In this document: in pieces, positions 57,428 through 64,000 of the stretch | Layout: every line of letters starts with the position of its first letter | How positions within the stretch are numbered: the stretch's first letter is position 1 | Origin: Blastococcus tunisiensis | Lineage (GTDB): Bacteria > Actinomycetota > Actinomycetes > Mycobacteriales > Geodermatophilaceae | Assembly (NCBI RefSeq): GCF_900112815.1 | Contig: NZ_FOND01000002.1 | Coordinates: 62,001-126,000 of the forward strand | Length of the DNA stretch: 64,000 bases | Direction of reading: 5' to 3' | The notes under the pieces: generated by a model | Seen by the model: only the letters and a program-made list of their open reading frames with translations | Told to the model about the DNA's origin: nothing | The model's database searches: none | Position numbers and translations under genes: made by a program

Positions 57428-57481
57428 CCGGCGCCCCCGTCGGAACGCGGGACGGCGCCGGCCAGGACGGCCGGGCGGCGG

Positions 57482-58528
57482 TCAGGCGCCGCCGGCTGCC
57501 TCGGCGAGCTCGGCCACGTACTGCTCCAGCCCCCAGGTCAGGGACAGGGCCGTCGGCGGGGAGACCGCCGCGACGACCTCCGGCCCGACGACGCCGGCGA
57601 CCGCGCCGGTGCGCACCTGCGCCATGAGCTGCCCCTCCGGCGAGGCGAGGAACTCCTGCAGGGCCGCCTCGGTGTCGGCGTAGGCCACCAGCACGTCGCT
57701 GGTCAGCTCGCTGAGCCGCTCGGGGCTGAGCGTGTAGTAGAACGTGTCGCCCTCGCCCTGGCCGAGCTCGGTGACGCTCGGGGCGCTGGTCATGCCGAGG
57801 TCGAGCAGGAAGTCCACCCGCGCGTCGGAGGGCTTGTAGACGGAGAACGAGTCCGGGGCGGGCCACACGGCGGCCACGCTGAGCCCGGCCAGCTCCGGGT
57901 GCGCCGCGGCCTGCTCGGCCACCTGCCCGTCGATGTCGGCGAGCAGGTCCGCCGCCTGGTCCTCGCGGCCGAGCGCCCGGCCGACGATCTCGATGGTCTC
58001 CCGCCACGGGGTCGCCCACGGCTGGTCGGGGTAGGCGACGGTCGGCGCGATCTCGGAGAGCAGGTCGTACTCGCTCTCGGTCAGCCCGGAGTACGGGGCG
58101 AGGATGAGATCGGGGTCGGCCGCCGCGATCGCCTCGATCGGCGCCTCGTTCTGGTCGGGGAGCACCTCGGGCAGCTCGGCGCCGTCCTCCTCGAGGCGTT
58201 CGCGCACCCACGGCAGCACGCCCTCCTCGTCGCCCCCGTAGGACTGGGTCGGCATGGCGACGGGCACGACGCCCAGCGCGATCGCGGCGTCGGTGCTGCC
58301 CCACCCCCACGTGACCACCCGCTCGGGCTCCGACGTCACCTCGCTGCTGCCGAAGGCGTGCTCGACGGTCACCGGGAACGCGCCGTCGGCCGCGCCCCCG
58401 CCGGAGGCGCCGGTGCCGGCGGGCTCGTCGTCCCCGCCGCACGCGGCCAGCGGCACGAGCAGGGCGAGGGTCAGGGCCTGGGCGGCGAGGCGGGACGGCG
58501 GGCGGGCTGCGGATCGGGACCCGGGCAT
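57482..58528 (-). CDS. Iron-siderophore ABC transporter substrate-binding lipoprotein
   Basis: The 348-residue protein has a lipobox (LAAC) at about residue 30, a Gly/Ser linker and a FecB/FepB-type fold (VVTWGWGSTDAAIALGV, EAIAAADPDLILAPYSGL, SEIAPTVAYPDQPWATPW). It should bind a ferric siderophore outside the membrane. An IdeR/DtxR box lies 23 bases upstream of the start, so it is probably repressed by iron. The permease and ATPase genes are not adjacent, so it must use a partner elsewhere. Confidence 0.92.
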   Translation of the reverse strand: MPGSRSAARPPSRLAAQALTLALLVPLAACGGDDEPAGTGASGGGAADGAFPVTVEHAFGSSEVTSEPERVVTWGWGSTDAAIALGVVPVAMPTQSYGGDEEGVLPWVRERLEEDGAELPEVLPDQNEAPIEAIAAADPDLILAPYSGLTESEYDLLSEIAPTVAYPDQPWATPWRETIEIVGRALGREDQAADLLADIDGQVAEQAAAHPELAGLSVAAVWPAPDSFSVYKPSDARVDFLLDLGMTSAPSVTELGQGEGDTFYYTLSPERLSELTSDVLVAYADTEAALQEFLASPEGQLMAQVRTGAVAGVVGPEVVAAVSPPTALSLTWGLEQYVAELAEAAGGA

Positions 58529-58550
58529 GGCTCTCCAATGGACGATCGAC

Positions 58551-58569
58551 TTAGGTAAGGCGAACCTTA
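58551..58569 (-). promoter_or_regulatory. IdeR/DtxR iron box
   Basis: TTAGGTAAGGCGAACCTTA matches the 19-base DtxR/IdeR consensus at 16 positions and is strongly palindromic. It overlaps the expected promoter of the siderophore-binding gene, the usual position for iron-dependent repression. Confidence 0.85.
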
Positions 58570-58590
58570 GTCGATCATCCGGGAGGGCGT

Positions 58591-58639
58591 TGAACCCCCG
58601 AGGCCCAGAACCGGATCGGTTCTGGGCCTCTGGGGTTCA
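58591..58639 (-). terminator. Long hairpin terminator of crp
   Basis: TGAACCCC (58591-58598) and GAGGCCCAGAACC (58600-58612) pair with GGTTCTGGGCCTC (58618-58630) and GGGGTTCA (58632-58639), 21 pairs with one mismatch and a five-base loop. It lies after the crp stop and before the iron-box promoter, isolating the two genes. Confidence 0.88.
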
Positions 58640-58677
58640 GAGCTGTCGCGCAGGGTGGGCCCCGGAGAGCCGCGGTG

Positions 58678-59352
58678 CTAGCGCGCGCGGCGGCGGAGCC
58701 GGTCCTCGTCCAGGACGACGACGGACTTGCCCTGCAGCTGGATCCAGCCGCGGTGCACGAAGTCGGCCAGCGCCTTGTTCACCGTCTCGCGGGAGGCGCC
58801 GACCAGCTGGGCCAGCTCCTCCTGCGTGAGGTCGTGCTTGACCCGCAGGCCGTCGCTCTCGCGGCTGCCGAAGCGGTCGGCCATCTGCAGCAGCGCCTTG
58901 GCCACCCGGCCGGGGACGTCGGTGAAGATCAGGTCCGCGACGGAGTCGTTGGTGCGGCGCAGCCGGCGGGCCAGCACGCGCAGCAGCTGCTCGCCGATCT
59001 CGGGGTGCGCCTCGATCCACGGGCGGAGCACCGACTGCGGCATGCGGGCCAGCTTCACGTCGGTCACCGCCGTCGCCGTCGCCGTCCGCGGGCCCGGGTC
59101 GAAGACCGAGAGCTCACCGAACTGGTCGGACGGGCCCATGACCGCCAGCACGTTCTCCCGGCCGTCGGGCGAGCGCTTGGACAGCTTGATCTTGCCGCTG
59201 ACGACGATGTACAGGCTGTCGCCCGGCTCGCCCTCGTTGAAGACGACGCGGCCGCGGGGCAGGGTGATCATCTCCAACCGACTGGCGACCGGGTCAACCG
59301 CCTCTTCCGAGAGCCCCTGGAAGATCCCGGACTGGGCCAGCACCTCGTCCAC
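58678..59352 (-). CDS. crp: Crp/Fnr-family transcriptional regulator (cAMP receptor protein)
   Basis: The 224-residue protein matches the actinobacterial CRP/GlxR group in length and sequence: [15 protein letters not shown], the cAMP pocket ([18 protein letters not shown]), [14 protein letters not shown], and the recognition helix in [19 protein letters not shown] at 59352 gives the same length as mycobacterial Crp and follows GAGAGGA. It is a global regulator of carbon use and other functions. A perfect palindrome just upstream suggests autoregulation or control by another dimeric factor. Confidence 0.94.
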   Translation of the reverse strand: MDEVLAQSGIFQGLSEEAVDPVASRLEMITLPRGRVVFNEGEPGDSLYIVVSGKIKLSKRSPDGRENVLAVMGPSDQFGELSVFDPGPRTATATAVTDVKLARMPQSVLRPWIEAHPEIGEQLLRVLARRLRRTNDSVADLIFTDVPGRVAKALLQMADRFGSRESDGLRVKHDLTQEELAQLVGASRETVNKALADFVHRGWIQLQGKSVVVLDEDRLRRRAR

Positions 59353-59379
59353 TGCACGTCCTCTCACTGCCGTTCACAT

Positions 59380-59415
59380 GCGGACACAGCGGTGTCCGCG
59401 TCCGGAGCGAGTCTA
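59380..59415 (-). promoter_or_regulatory. crp promoter and palindrome
   Basis: TAGACT (59415-59410) is a good -10 box on the reverse strand. GCGGACAC (59380-59387) and GTGTCCGC (59392-59399) are perfect 8-bp inverted repeats with AGCG between, placed a few bases after the predicted start of transcription, where a repressor would block elongation. It is not a consensus CRP site. Confidence 0.55.
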
Positions 59416-59528
59416 GGCGGCTGTGCCGTCGGTCACCCGTTCGGTGGGCGAACGAGTCCCTCCTCCGAGCGAGTGGCCTGCAGCACACCGCCCGTGGCCC
59501 CCTCCCCGGGGGGCGGGGTGGGCGGTCC

Positions 59529-59768
59529 TCAGACCATCGGTGGGTTGGCGGTGCCCCCGGTCTTGTGCCGGCGGCGGCGCCAGCGGGAGAGGGCCCGGCG
59601 GAGCCCGGAGGAGGCCAGGGTGTCGACCTCGCCGGGCGTCGCGGTGTCCAGGAACTCCGACACCTCGCGCGGCCCGGCCGGCCGGCGCAGCGGCTCCTCG
59701 ACGCGCTCCATGACCAGCAGGAAGGCGATCAGCAGGGGCGGGAAGAGGATGACGCTGAGCGCGACCAC
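59529..59768 (-). CDS. Small membrane protein of unknown function (79 aa)
   Basis: It starts with one membrane helix ([19 protein letters not shown]), followed by a short conserved stretch ([20 protein letters not shown]) and a basic tail. A protein of this kind occupies the same place between crp and nth in mycobacteria (Rv3675-like). GTG at 59768 follows GGAGGCGGA. Function is unknown. The 176 bases toward crp hold the palindrome and no other gene. Confidence 0.8.
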   Translation of the reverse strand: MVALSVILFPPLLIAFLLVMERVEEPLRRPAGPREVSEFLDTATPGEVDTLASSGLRRALSRWRRRRHKTGGTANPPMV

Positions 59769-59881
59769 GTCCGCCTCCTCCGCCTCGCGAGCCAGGCCCC
59801 GGGCCGCTGCGGCACCGGGGCGTCCGCGTCCCAGGATGGCACGGCCGGAAGTCGTCAGCGGGGCCGCCTACCCTCGACCGC

Positions 59882-60694
59882 GTGTCCCTGCCCGAGTCGG
59901 AGCTCGCGACCGAGCCGGCCTATGCCCGTCCCGCACCTCCCCGCCGTCCCGCCCGCGCGGTGCGCACCGGCGCGTCCCCCTTCGACCCGGGGGAGACGCC
60001 GCTGGCCCGTACCCGCCGCGCGCGGCGGATGGCCCGCGAGCTGGCGCTGATCCACCCCGACGCGCACTGCGAGCTGGACTTCACCAACGCCTTCGAGCTG
60101 CTGGTGGCCACGGTCCTGTCCGCGCAGACGACCGACAAGATGGTCAACAAGGTGACGCCGACGCTGTTCGCCCGGTACCCCGACGCGGTCGCGCTGGCCG
60201 GCGCCGACCGCGAGGAGCTGGAGACCATCCTCAAGCCCACCGGCTTCTTCCGGGCCAAGGCGAACTCCGTGCTGGGGCTGAGCCAGGCGCTGGTCGAGCG
60301 GTTCGACGGCGAGGTGCCGGCCCGGATGGCCGACCTGGTCACGCTGCCCGGCGTCGGCCGCAAGACCGCCAACGTCGTCCTCGGCAACGCCTTCGGCGTG
60401 CCCGGGCTCACCGTCGACACGCACTTCGGCCGCCTGGTCCGCCGGTTCGGCTGGACGGCGGAGGAGGACCCGGTGAAGGTCGAGGCCGAGATCGGCGGGC
60501 TGGTGCCGAAGAAGGAGTGGACCGACTTCAGCCACCGGGTGATCTTCCACGGGCGACGGGTCTGCCACGCCAAGAAGGCCGCGTGCGGGGCGTGCGGGCT
60601 GGCGTCGTGGTGCCCGTCGTTCGGCATCGGGCCGGTCGACCCGGAGGTCGCCCTGAAACTGGTCAAGACCCCGGCCGCCTCGGACACCGAGTGA
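59882..60694 (+). CDS. nth: Endonuclease III (DNA glycosylase/AP lyase)
   Basis: Removes oxidised pyrimidines from DNA. The 270 residues have the helix-hairpin-helix with catalytic lysine ([14 protein letters not shown]), catalytic Asp in VDTHFGRL and the C-X6-C-X2-C-X5-C [4Fe-4S] loop ([17 protein letters not shown]). The first 40 residues are an extension. GTG at 59882 lies seven bases after TACCCT (59869-59874), suggesting a leaderless mRNA. It heads an operon whose genes overlap or nearly abut. Confidence 0.96.
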   Translation: MSLPESELATEPAYARPAPPRRPARAVRTGASPFDPGETPLARTRRARRMARELALIHPDAHCELDFTNAFELLVATVLSAQTTDKMVNKVTPTLFARYPDAVALAGADREELETILKPTGFFRAKANSVLGLSQALVERFDGEVPARMADLVTLPGVGRKTANVVLGNAFGVPGLTVDTHFGRLVRRFGWTAEEDPVKVEAEIGGLVPKKEWTDFSHRVIFHGRRVCHAKKAACGACGLASWCPSFGIGPVDPEVALKLVKTPAASDTE

Positions 60695-61269
60695 TGCGGC
60701 TGCCCCTGATCGCCCTGCTGCTGGTCGTCCTGTCGGCGTGCACCGCCGATCCGGAGGCGGCGCCGGACGAGGCCCCGCCGACGTCCGTGGCCGAGGCCGA
60801 GACGGACCTGCCGCCGTGCCCCGAGCAGGGACCGGCCGCGTCGGAGGTGGACGCGGCCCTCGGCGACCTGGTCTTCGAGTGCTTCGGTGGGGGCGACCTG
60901 GACCTCGCCTCGGCCCCGGGCACGCCCACGGTGCTGAACCTCTGGGCCAGCTGGTGCGCGCCCTGCCGGGAGGAGCTGCCCTTCGTCGACCAGCTCGCCA
61001 CCGCGGCGGGGGACCGGCTGCGGGTCATCGGCGTCGCCAGCCAGGACGGCATCCCGCAGGCCAGCTCGTTCGCGGCCGATGCGGGCCTCGGCTTCCCCAG
61101 CGCCTTCGACGCCGACGGCGCGCTGGCCGCCGGGCTCGGCCTGAAGGGCCTGCCGCACTCGGTCTTCCTCGCCCCCGACGGCTCGGTGGCGCACGTGGAG
61201 GTCGGCGCCGTCGACTCCTACGACGAGCTCCGCGCGCTCGTGTCGGAGCACCTCGGGGTGCAGCTGTGA
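60694..61269 (+). CDS. TlpA-like thioredoxin-fold lipoprotein
   Basis: A 191-residue protein with lipobox LSAC and a redoxin/TlpA domain with active site WCAPC (LNLWASWCAPCREELPF) and cis-Pro motif GLPHSVFL. It should reduce disulfides or support cytochrome c or envelope redox work outside the membrane. ATG at 60694 overlaps the nth stop (TGATG); GTG at 60691 is also possible. Rv3673c of M. tuberculosis occupies the same place. Confidence 0.92.
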   Translation: MRLPLIALLLVVLSACTADPEAAPDEAPPTSVAEAETDLPPCPEQGPAASEVDAALGDLVFECFGGGDLDLASAPGTPTVLNLWASWCAPCREELPFVDQLATAAGDRLRVIGVASQDGIPQASSFAADAGLGFPSAFDADGALAAGLGLKGLPHSVFLAPDGSVAHVEVGAVDSYDELRALVSEHLGVQL

Positions 61270-62036
61270 GCGCCGTGCAGGCGGGCGGGCGGACCGACGG
61301 GCTGCCCGACTACCTGGTGCGGCTGCTCGGCGCGGCCGCCGACCTGCCGCTGCGGCACCGGATGCCCCAGGCGACCGCCACCGCCCGCCGCTCGGCGGTG
61401 CTGATCCTGTTCGGGGAGAGCGCCGCCGGTCCCGACGTGCTGCTGATCGAGAAGTCGGCGCACCTGCGCAGTCACGCCGGCCAGCCGGCGTTCCCCGGCG
61501 GCGGGGTCGACGCCGGTGACGACTTCCCGGTGGGCACGGCGCTGCGCGAGGCGCACGAGGAGGCCGGGATCGACCCGGACGGCGTCCGGGTGCTCGCCAC
61601 CCTGCAGGAGCTGTACCTCCCGCCGTCGGACCGGCTCGTCGTCCCGGTCGTGGCCTGGTGGGACGACCCGCGGGACGTCAGCGTCGGTGACCCGCACGAG
61701 GTGGCCCGGGTCGCCCGGGTGCCGCTGGCCGAGCTGACCGACCCGGCCAACCGGTTCCGCGTCCGCCACCAGCTGGGGTTCGTCGGGCCGGCCTTCGCGG
61801 TGGCCGACATGCTGGTCTGGGGATTCACCGCGGGCCTGCTGGAGGCGATCCTCGAGGCGGCCGGGCTCGCCCGCCCGTGGGACGAGCGCGACGTGCGGCC
61901 GCTCCCGGAGTCCCTGATGCGGCCCTACACGCTGCCGGGCTCGGGGGACGACGACGACCGGGACGCCGCCGCCGCGCCGACGGTGGCCGATCCCGCACCC
62001 GACGGCCCTCCGGCGCGTACGGTTCCGCCCCGATGA
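61266..62036 (+). CDS. CoA pyrophosphatase-type NUDIX hydrolase
   Basis: The 256-residue protein shows the CoA-pyrophosphatase motif (LLIEKSAHLRSHAGQPAFPGG) and a Nudix box (GGGVDAGDDFPVGTALREAH-EEAG). It is expected to cleave CoA and derivatives to phosphopantetheine. GTG at 61266 overlaps the TlpA stop (GTGA). A Pro/Asp-rich tail of about 35 residues follows the domain. Confidence 0.92.
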   Translation: MSAVQAGGRTDGLPDYLVRLLGAAADLPLRHRMPQATATARRSAVLILFGESAAGPDVLLIEKSAHLRSHAGQPAFPGGGVDAGDDFPVGTALREAHEEAGIDPDGVRVLATLQELYLPPSDRLVVPVVAWWDDPRDVSVGDPHEVARVARVPLAELTDPANRFRVRHQLGFVGPAFAVADMLVWGFTAGLLEAILEAAGLARPWDERDVRPLPESLMRPYTLPGSGDDDDRDAAAAPTVADPAPDGPPARTVPPR

Positions 62037-62488
62037 GCGGCGGACGACGGAGGACCGGTCAGCGGGTCGGGGGGGCGCTGCTGGCCCTCGTCCTGCTGAC
62101 CGGCTGCGGTGGGGGCGGCGGCGCCGGGGCCGCCTCGGACGCGGCCCCGTCCACGGCCCCCGGCGTCGGCGTGGTGACGACGGCGGCCGACGGCGTCCAG
62201 GAGATCACCCTGCAGACGCAGGACGACTACGTCTTCCTGCCCGCCGCCTTCACCGTGGACCCGGGCACGGTCCGCCTGACCGTGGTCAACGTGGCCGAGG
62301 AGATGACGCACAACCTCGAGTTCGACGAGGGGCAGGGGCCTGAGCCGATCGACGCGGGGATCTCCCTGCTCGCCCCGGGCGAGGAGAAGACGATCGAGTT
62401 CACCGTCACCGAGCCCGGGGTCCACCCCTTCACCTGCACCTTCCACACCCAGTTGGGGCAGGTCGGCACGATGACGGTCCGCGGGTAG
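62033..62488 (+). CDS. Cupredoxin-domain lipoprotein
   Basis: The 151-residue protein has a lipobox (LLTGC) and a plastocyanin-like fold with type 1 copper ligands His (MTHNLEF), Cys and His (FTCTFH) and Met (GTMTV). It probably carries electrons or copper outside the membrane. ATG at 62033 overlaps the NUDIX stop (ATGA). Its presence between a TlpA protein and a serine protease suggests an envelope-redox unit. Confidence 0.9.
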   Translation: MSGGRRRTGQRVGGALLALVLLTGCGGGGGAGAASDAAPSTAPGVGVVTTAADGVQEITLQTQDDYVFLPAAFTVDPGTVRLTVVNVAEEMTHNLEFDEGQGPEPIDAGISLLAPGEEKTIEFTVTEPGVHPFTCTFHTQLGQVGTMTVRG

Positions 62489-62491
62489 CCG

Positions 62492-63673
62492 GTGTCCCTC
62501 GTCGACGTGGTGCTCATCGTCCTGGCCCTGATGTTCGCCCTCTCGGGTTTCCGCCAGGGGCTGCTGGTCTCCTCGGCCTCGCTGTTCGGGTTCCTCGGCG
62601 GCGCCGTCCTGGGCGCGCAGCTGTCCGGTCCGGTCGCCGAGCGGATCGACGGCTCCAGCGTCACCCGGGTGTTCGCGGCGCTGGTCGTCGTGCTGGCCGC
62701 GGCTCTGCTCGGGCAGATCCTGGTCGGCGCGGTCGGCCGCGCGGTCCGCGGGCGGCTCACCTGGGAGCCGGCCAAGATGATCGACTCGGTCGCCGGGGCG
62801 GTCGTGTCCGCGACGGCGGTGCTGCTGGTCGCCTGGATGGTGGCCTCCCCGCTCGCCAGCTCACCCTTCCCGCAGGTGTCCAGCCAGGTGCGGCAGTCCG
62901 CGCTCGTGCAGGCCGTGGACCGCGTGGTGCCCGACGGGGTGCGCACCGTCTACGACAACCTGCGCGACGCCATCGACCGCCGCGGCCTGCCCGACGTCCT
63001 CGACCCGCTCACGCCCACGCAGGTGCGGGAGGTGGAGGCGCCCGACCCGGCGCTGCAGAACAGCCCGGTGGTCGAGTCCGTGCAGGGGTCGGTGGTGAAG
63101 ATCAGCGGCGTCGCACCGTCGTGCTCGCGGCAGATCGACGGCTCGGGCTTCGTCTACGCGCCGGAGCGGGTGATGACGAACGCCCACGTGCTGGCCGGCG
63201 TCACCGATCCTGTGGTGCAGGCCGAGGGCGAGGAGTACGACGCCGTCCCGGTCTACGTGGACGAGGAGGTCGACGTCGCGGTGCTCGCGGTGCCGGGGCT
63301 GCCGACCGTGCCGCTGTCGTTCACGCAGACCCCGGCCGATGCGGGGGACGACGCGATCATCATGGGCTACCCCGGCGGCGGGCCGTTCTACGTCGGTCCG
63401 GCGCGGGTGCGCGACCGCGGGGAGATCAGCGGGCCGGACTTCCGCAACACGAAGACCGTCGTCCGGGACGTCTACGCGCTGTTCGGCAACGTGCGGGCCG
63501 GGAACTCGGGCGGGCCGCTGTTCGCGCCCGACGGCAGCGTCCTGGGCGTGGTGTTCGCCTCCGCGATCGACGACCCGGACACCGGTTACGCGCTGACCGG
63601 CCCCCAGGTCACCGAGGCCGCGAACGTGGGCAGTCGCGCGCTCACCGAGGTCGGCACCGGCCCCTGCGAGTAG
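62492..63673 (+). CDS. MarP-family membrane serine protease
   Basis: The 393-residue protein has four N-terminal membrane helices (a CvpA-like part) and a chymotrypsin-like domain with catalytic His (NAHV, near 230), Asp (VDVAVL, near 260) and Ser (GNSGGP, near 337). Two cysteines (SCSRQ and the C-terminal GPCE) flank it. MarP of M. tuberculosis protects against acid and sits at the same place downstream of nth. GTG at 62492 is three bases after the cupredoxin stop. Confidence 0.93.
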   Translation: MSLVDVVLIVLALMFALSGFRQGLLVSSASLFGFLGGAVLGAQLSGPVAERIDGSSVTRVFAALVVVLAAALLGQILVGAVGRAVRGRLTWEPAKMIDSVAGAVVSATAVLLVAWMVASPLASSPFPQVSSQVRQSALVQAVDRVVPDGVRTVYDNLRDAIDRRGLPDVLDPLTPTQVREVEAPDPALQNSPVVESVQGSVVKISGVAPSCSRQIDGSGFVYAPERVMTNAHVLAGVTDPVVQAEGEEYDAVPVYVDEEVDVAVLAVPGLPTVPLSFTQTPADAGDDAIIMGYPGGGPFYVGPARVRDRGEISGPDFRNTKTVVRDVYALFGNVRAGNSGGPLFAPDGSVLGVVFASAIDDPDTGYALTGPQVTEAANVGSRALTEVGTGPCE

Positions 63674-63676
63674 AAG

Positions 63677-63845
63677 GACCCCTTCGCCCCCCGCCCTTCG
63701 CAAGCTCAGGGCGGGCCCCTGCGAAGGGGCCGTTCCAGCACGTCACCACGCTCGCGGCGGGTCCCTGGACGGGGGCCGCTCCAGCACGTCACCACGCTCA
63801 GGGCGGGCCCCTGCGAAGGGGCCGTTCCAGCACGTCACCACGCTC
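63677..63845. repeat. Palindromic repeat copy 2 continuing into three 46-bp tandem units
   Basis: GGACCCCTTCGC (63677-63688) pairs with GCGAAGGGG (63721-63729) and the next CC, around TTCGCAAGCTCA. The 3' part is then repeated with period 46 (units 63708-63753, 63754-63799, 63800-63845). Each unit ends CAGCACGTCACCACGCTC, and units 1 and 3 are identical. It starts just after the marP stop and may end transcription there. Confidence 0.85.
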
Positions 63846-63923
63846 GTGCCGAGCCTCCGGACGGGGCCTGGCGCGAGGTGCCGCGGGTGATCGCCGGAAC
63901 TCACCACTGGCCGATCCGCTGCG

Positions 63924-64000
63924 CTACGCGGCCCAGTCGGCGATGGCGCGGGTGATCTCGGCGGGGGACTCCTCCTGGGGGAAGTGACCGATCCCGGGGA
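63924..64000 (-). CDS. Alpha/beta hydrolase, C-terminal end (cut by window edge)
   Basis: The reverse strand ends PGIGHFPQEESPAEITRAIA-DWAA and stops at 63926-63924. The H-F-P-Q-E-E motif and the following helix are the C-terminus of epoxide-hydrolase-like alpha/beta hydrolases, with the catalytic His in GHFPQEE. In M. tuberculosis the gene next to marP is such a hydrolase (ephE), which agrees. Most of the gene is outside the window. Confidence 0.8.
   Translation of the reverse strand, partial: PGIGHFPQEESPAEITRAIADWAA

Overview
The window reads as the chromosome of a high-GC actinobacterium. Evidence: base composition near three quarters G+C almost throughout, many GTG starts, four-base stop/start overlaps, WxL-free PPOX and SigE-family proteins, and a gene order that follows a conserved actinobacterial block. 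Read end to end, tRNA-Ser, SRP RNA, dnaX, ebfC, recR, leuA, ask, asd, a class A PBP, the ArsA pair, DUF4177, RidA, crp, nth, tlpA, CoA pyrophosphatase, marP and an alpha/beta hydrolase match the order of the Mycobacterium tuberculosis Rv3721c to Rv3670 stretch. The style of the intergenic repeats and the accessory genes suggests a Geodermatophilaceae-like organism (Blastococcus/Modestobacter/Geodermatophilus); that placement is inference.

Layout. 1-4.3 kb: a truncated Ser/Thr kinase, a small hypothetical protein, tRNA-Ser(GGA) with an EamA transporter reading into its antisense strand, SRP RNA, a YceI protein, and a SigE-family sigma factor with a coupled membrane partner. 4.3-8.9 kb: dnaX, an acyl-CoA dehydrogenase, ebfC and recR. 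9-15 kb: a complete dipeptide/oligopeptide ABC transporter. 15-19 kb: a Rieske protein, a TPM-domain protein, a VOC protein and an F420/PPOX protein. 19.1-20.9 kb: one low-GC AlbA_2/ATPase gene that looks acquired. 21-23 kb: two pirins. 23-28.7 kb: the circularly permuted ATP-grasp / alpha-E / transglutaminase operon, followed by a clostripain-like lipoprotein. 28.7-30.5 kb: an ABC-F ATPase. 31-37.7 kb: an mrpA(B)CDEFG cation/proton antiporter operon. 37.6-39.1 kb: an ECF sigma factor with a VOC-domain partner. 39.1-41.7 kb: leuA with a leucine-rich leader peptide, then an XRE regulator. 41.9-43.5 kb: a phospholipase D. 43.6-45.9 kb: ask-asd. 45.9-47.7 kb: an IS110-family element. 47.8-51.3 kb: S9 peptidase, tRNA-Pro(CGG), metallophosphoesterase, YqeY. 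51.3-64 kb: PBP, ArsA pair, DUF4177, RidA, NUDIX, an iron-regulated siderophore-binding lipoprotein, crp, nth-tlpA-CoA NUDIX-cupredoxin-marP, and the end of an alpha/beta hydrolase gene.

How genes work together. Several units are clear operons with four-base overlaps: dpp-like, mrp, ask-asd, nth to marP, ArsA1-ArsA2, and two sigma-factor pairs. Many starts show a TANNNT box 6-8 bases before the start codon, the geometry of leaderless transcripts. leuA appears to be under translation-coupled control through a leaderless leader ORF with three adjacent leucine codons. An iron-siderophore protein carries an IdeR/DtxR box.

The most unusual content is non-coding: at least five families of palindromic repeats, three of which keep base pairing between copies while the sequence changes, and an IS110 element inserted in one of them with a long non-coding end where a bridge RNA would be expected. 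The ATP-grasp / alpha-E / transglutaminase cluster is the best candidate for a biochemical system of unknown product.
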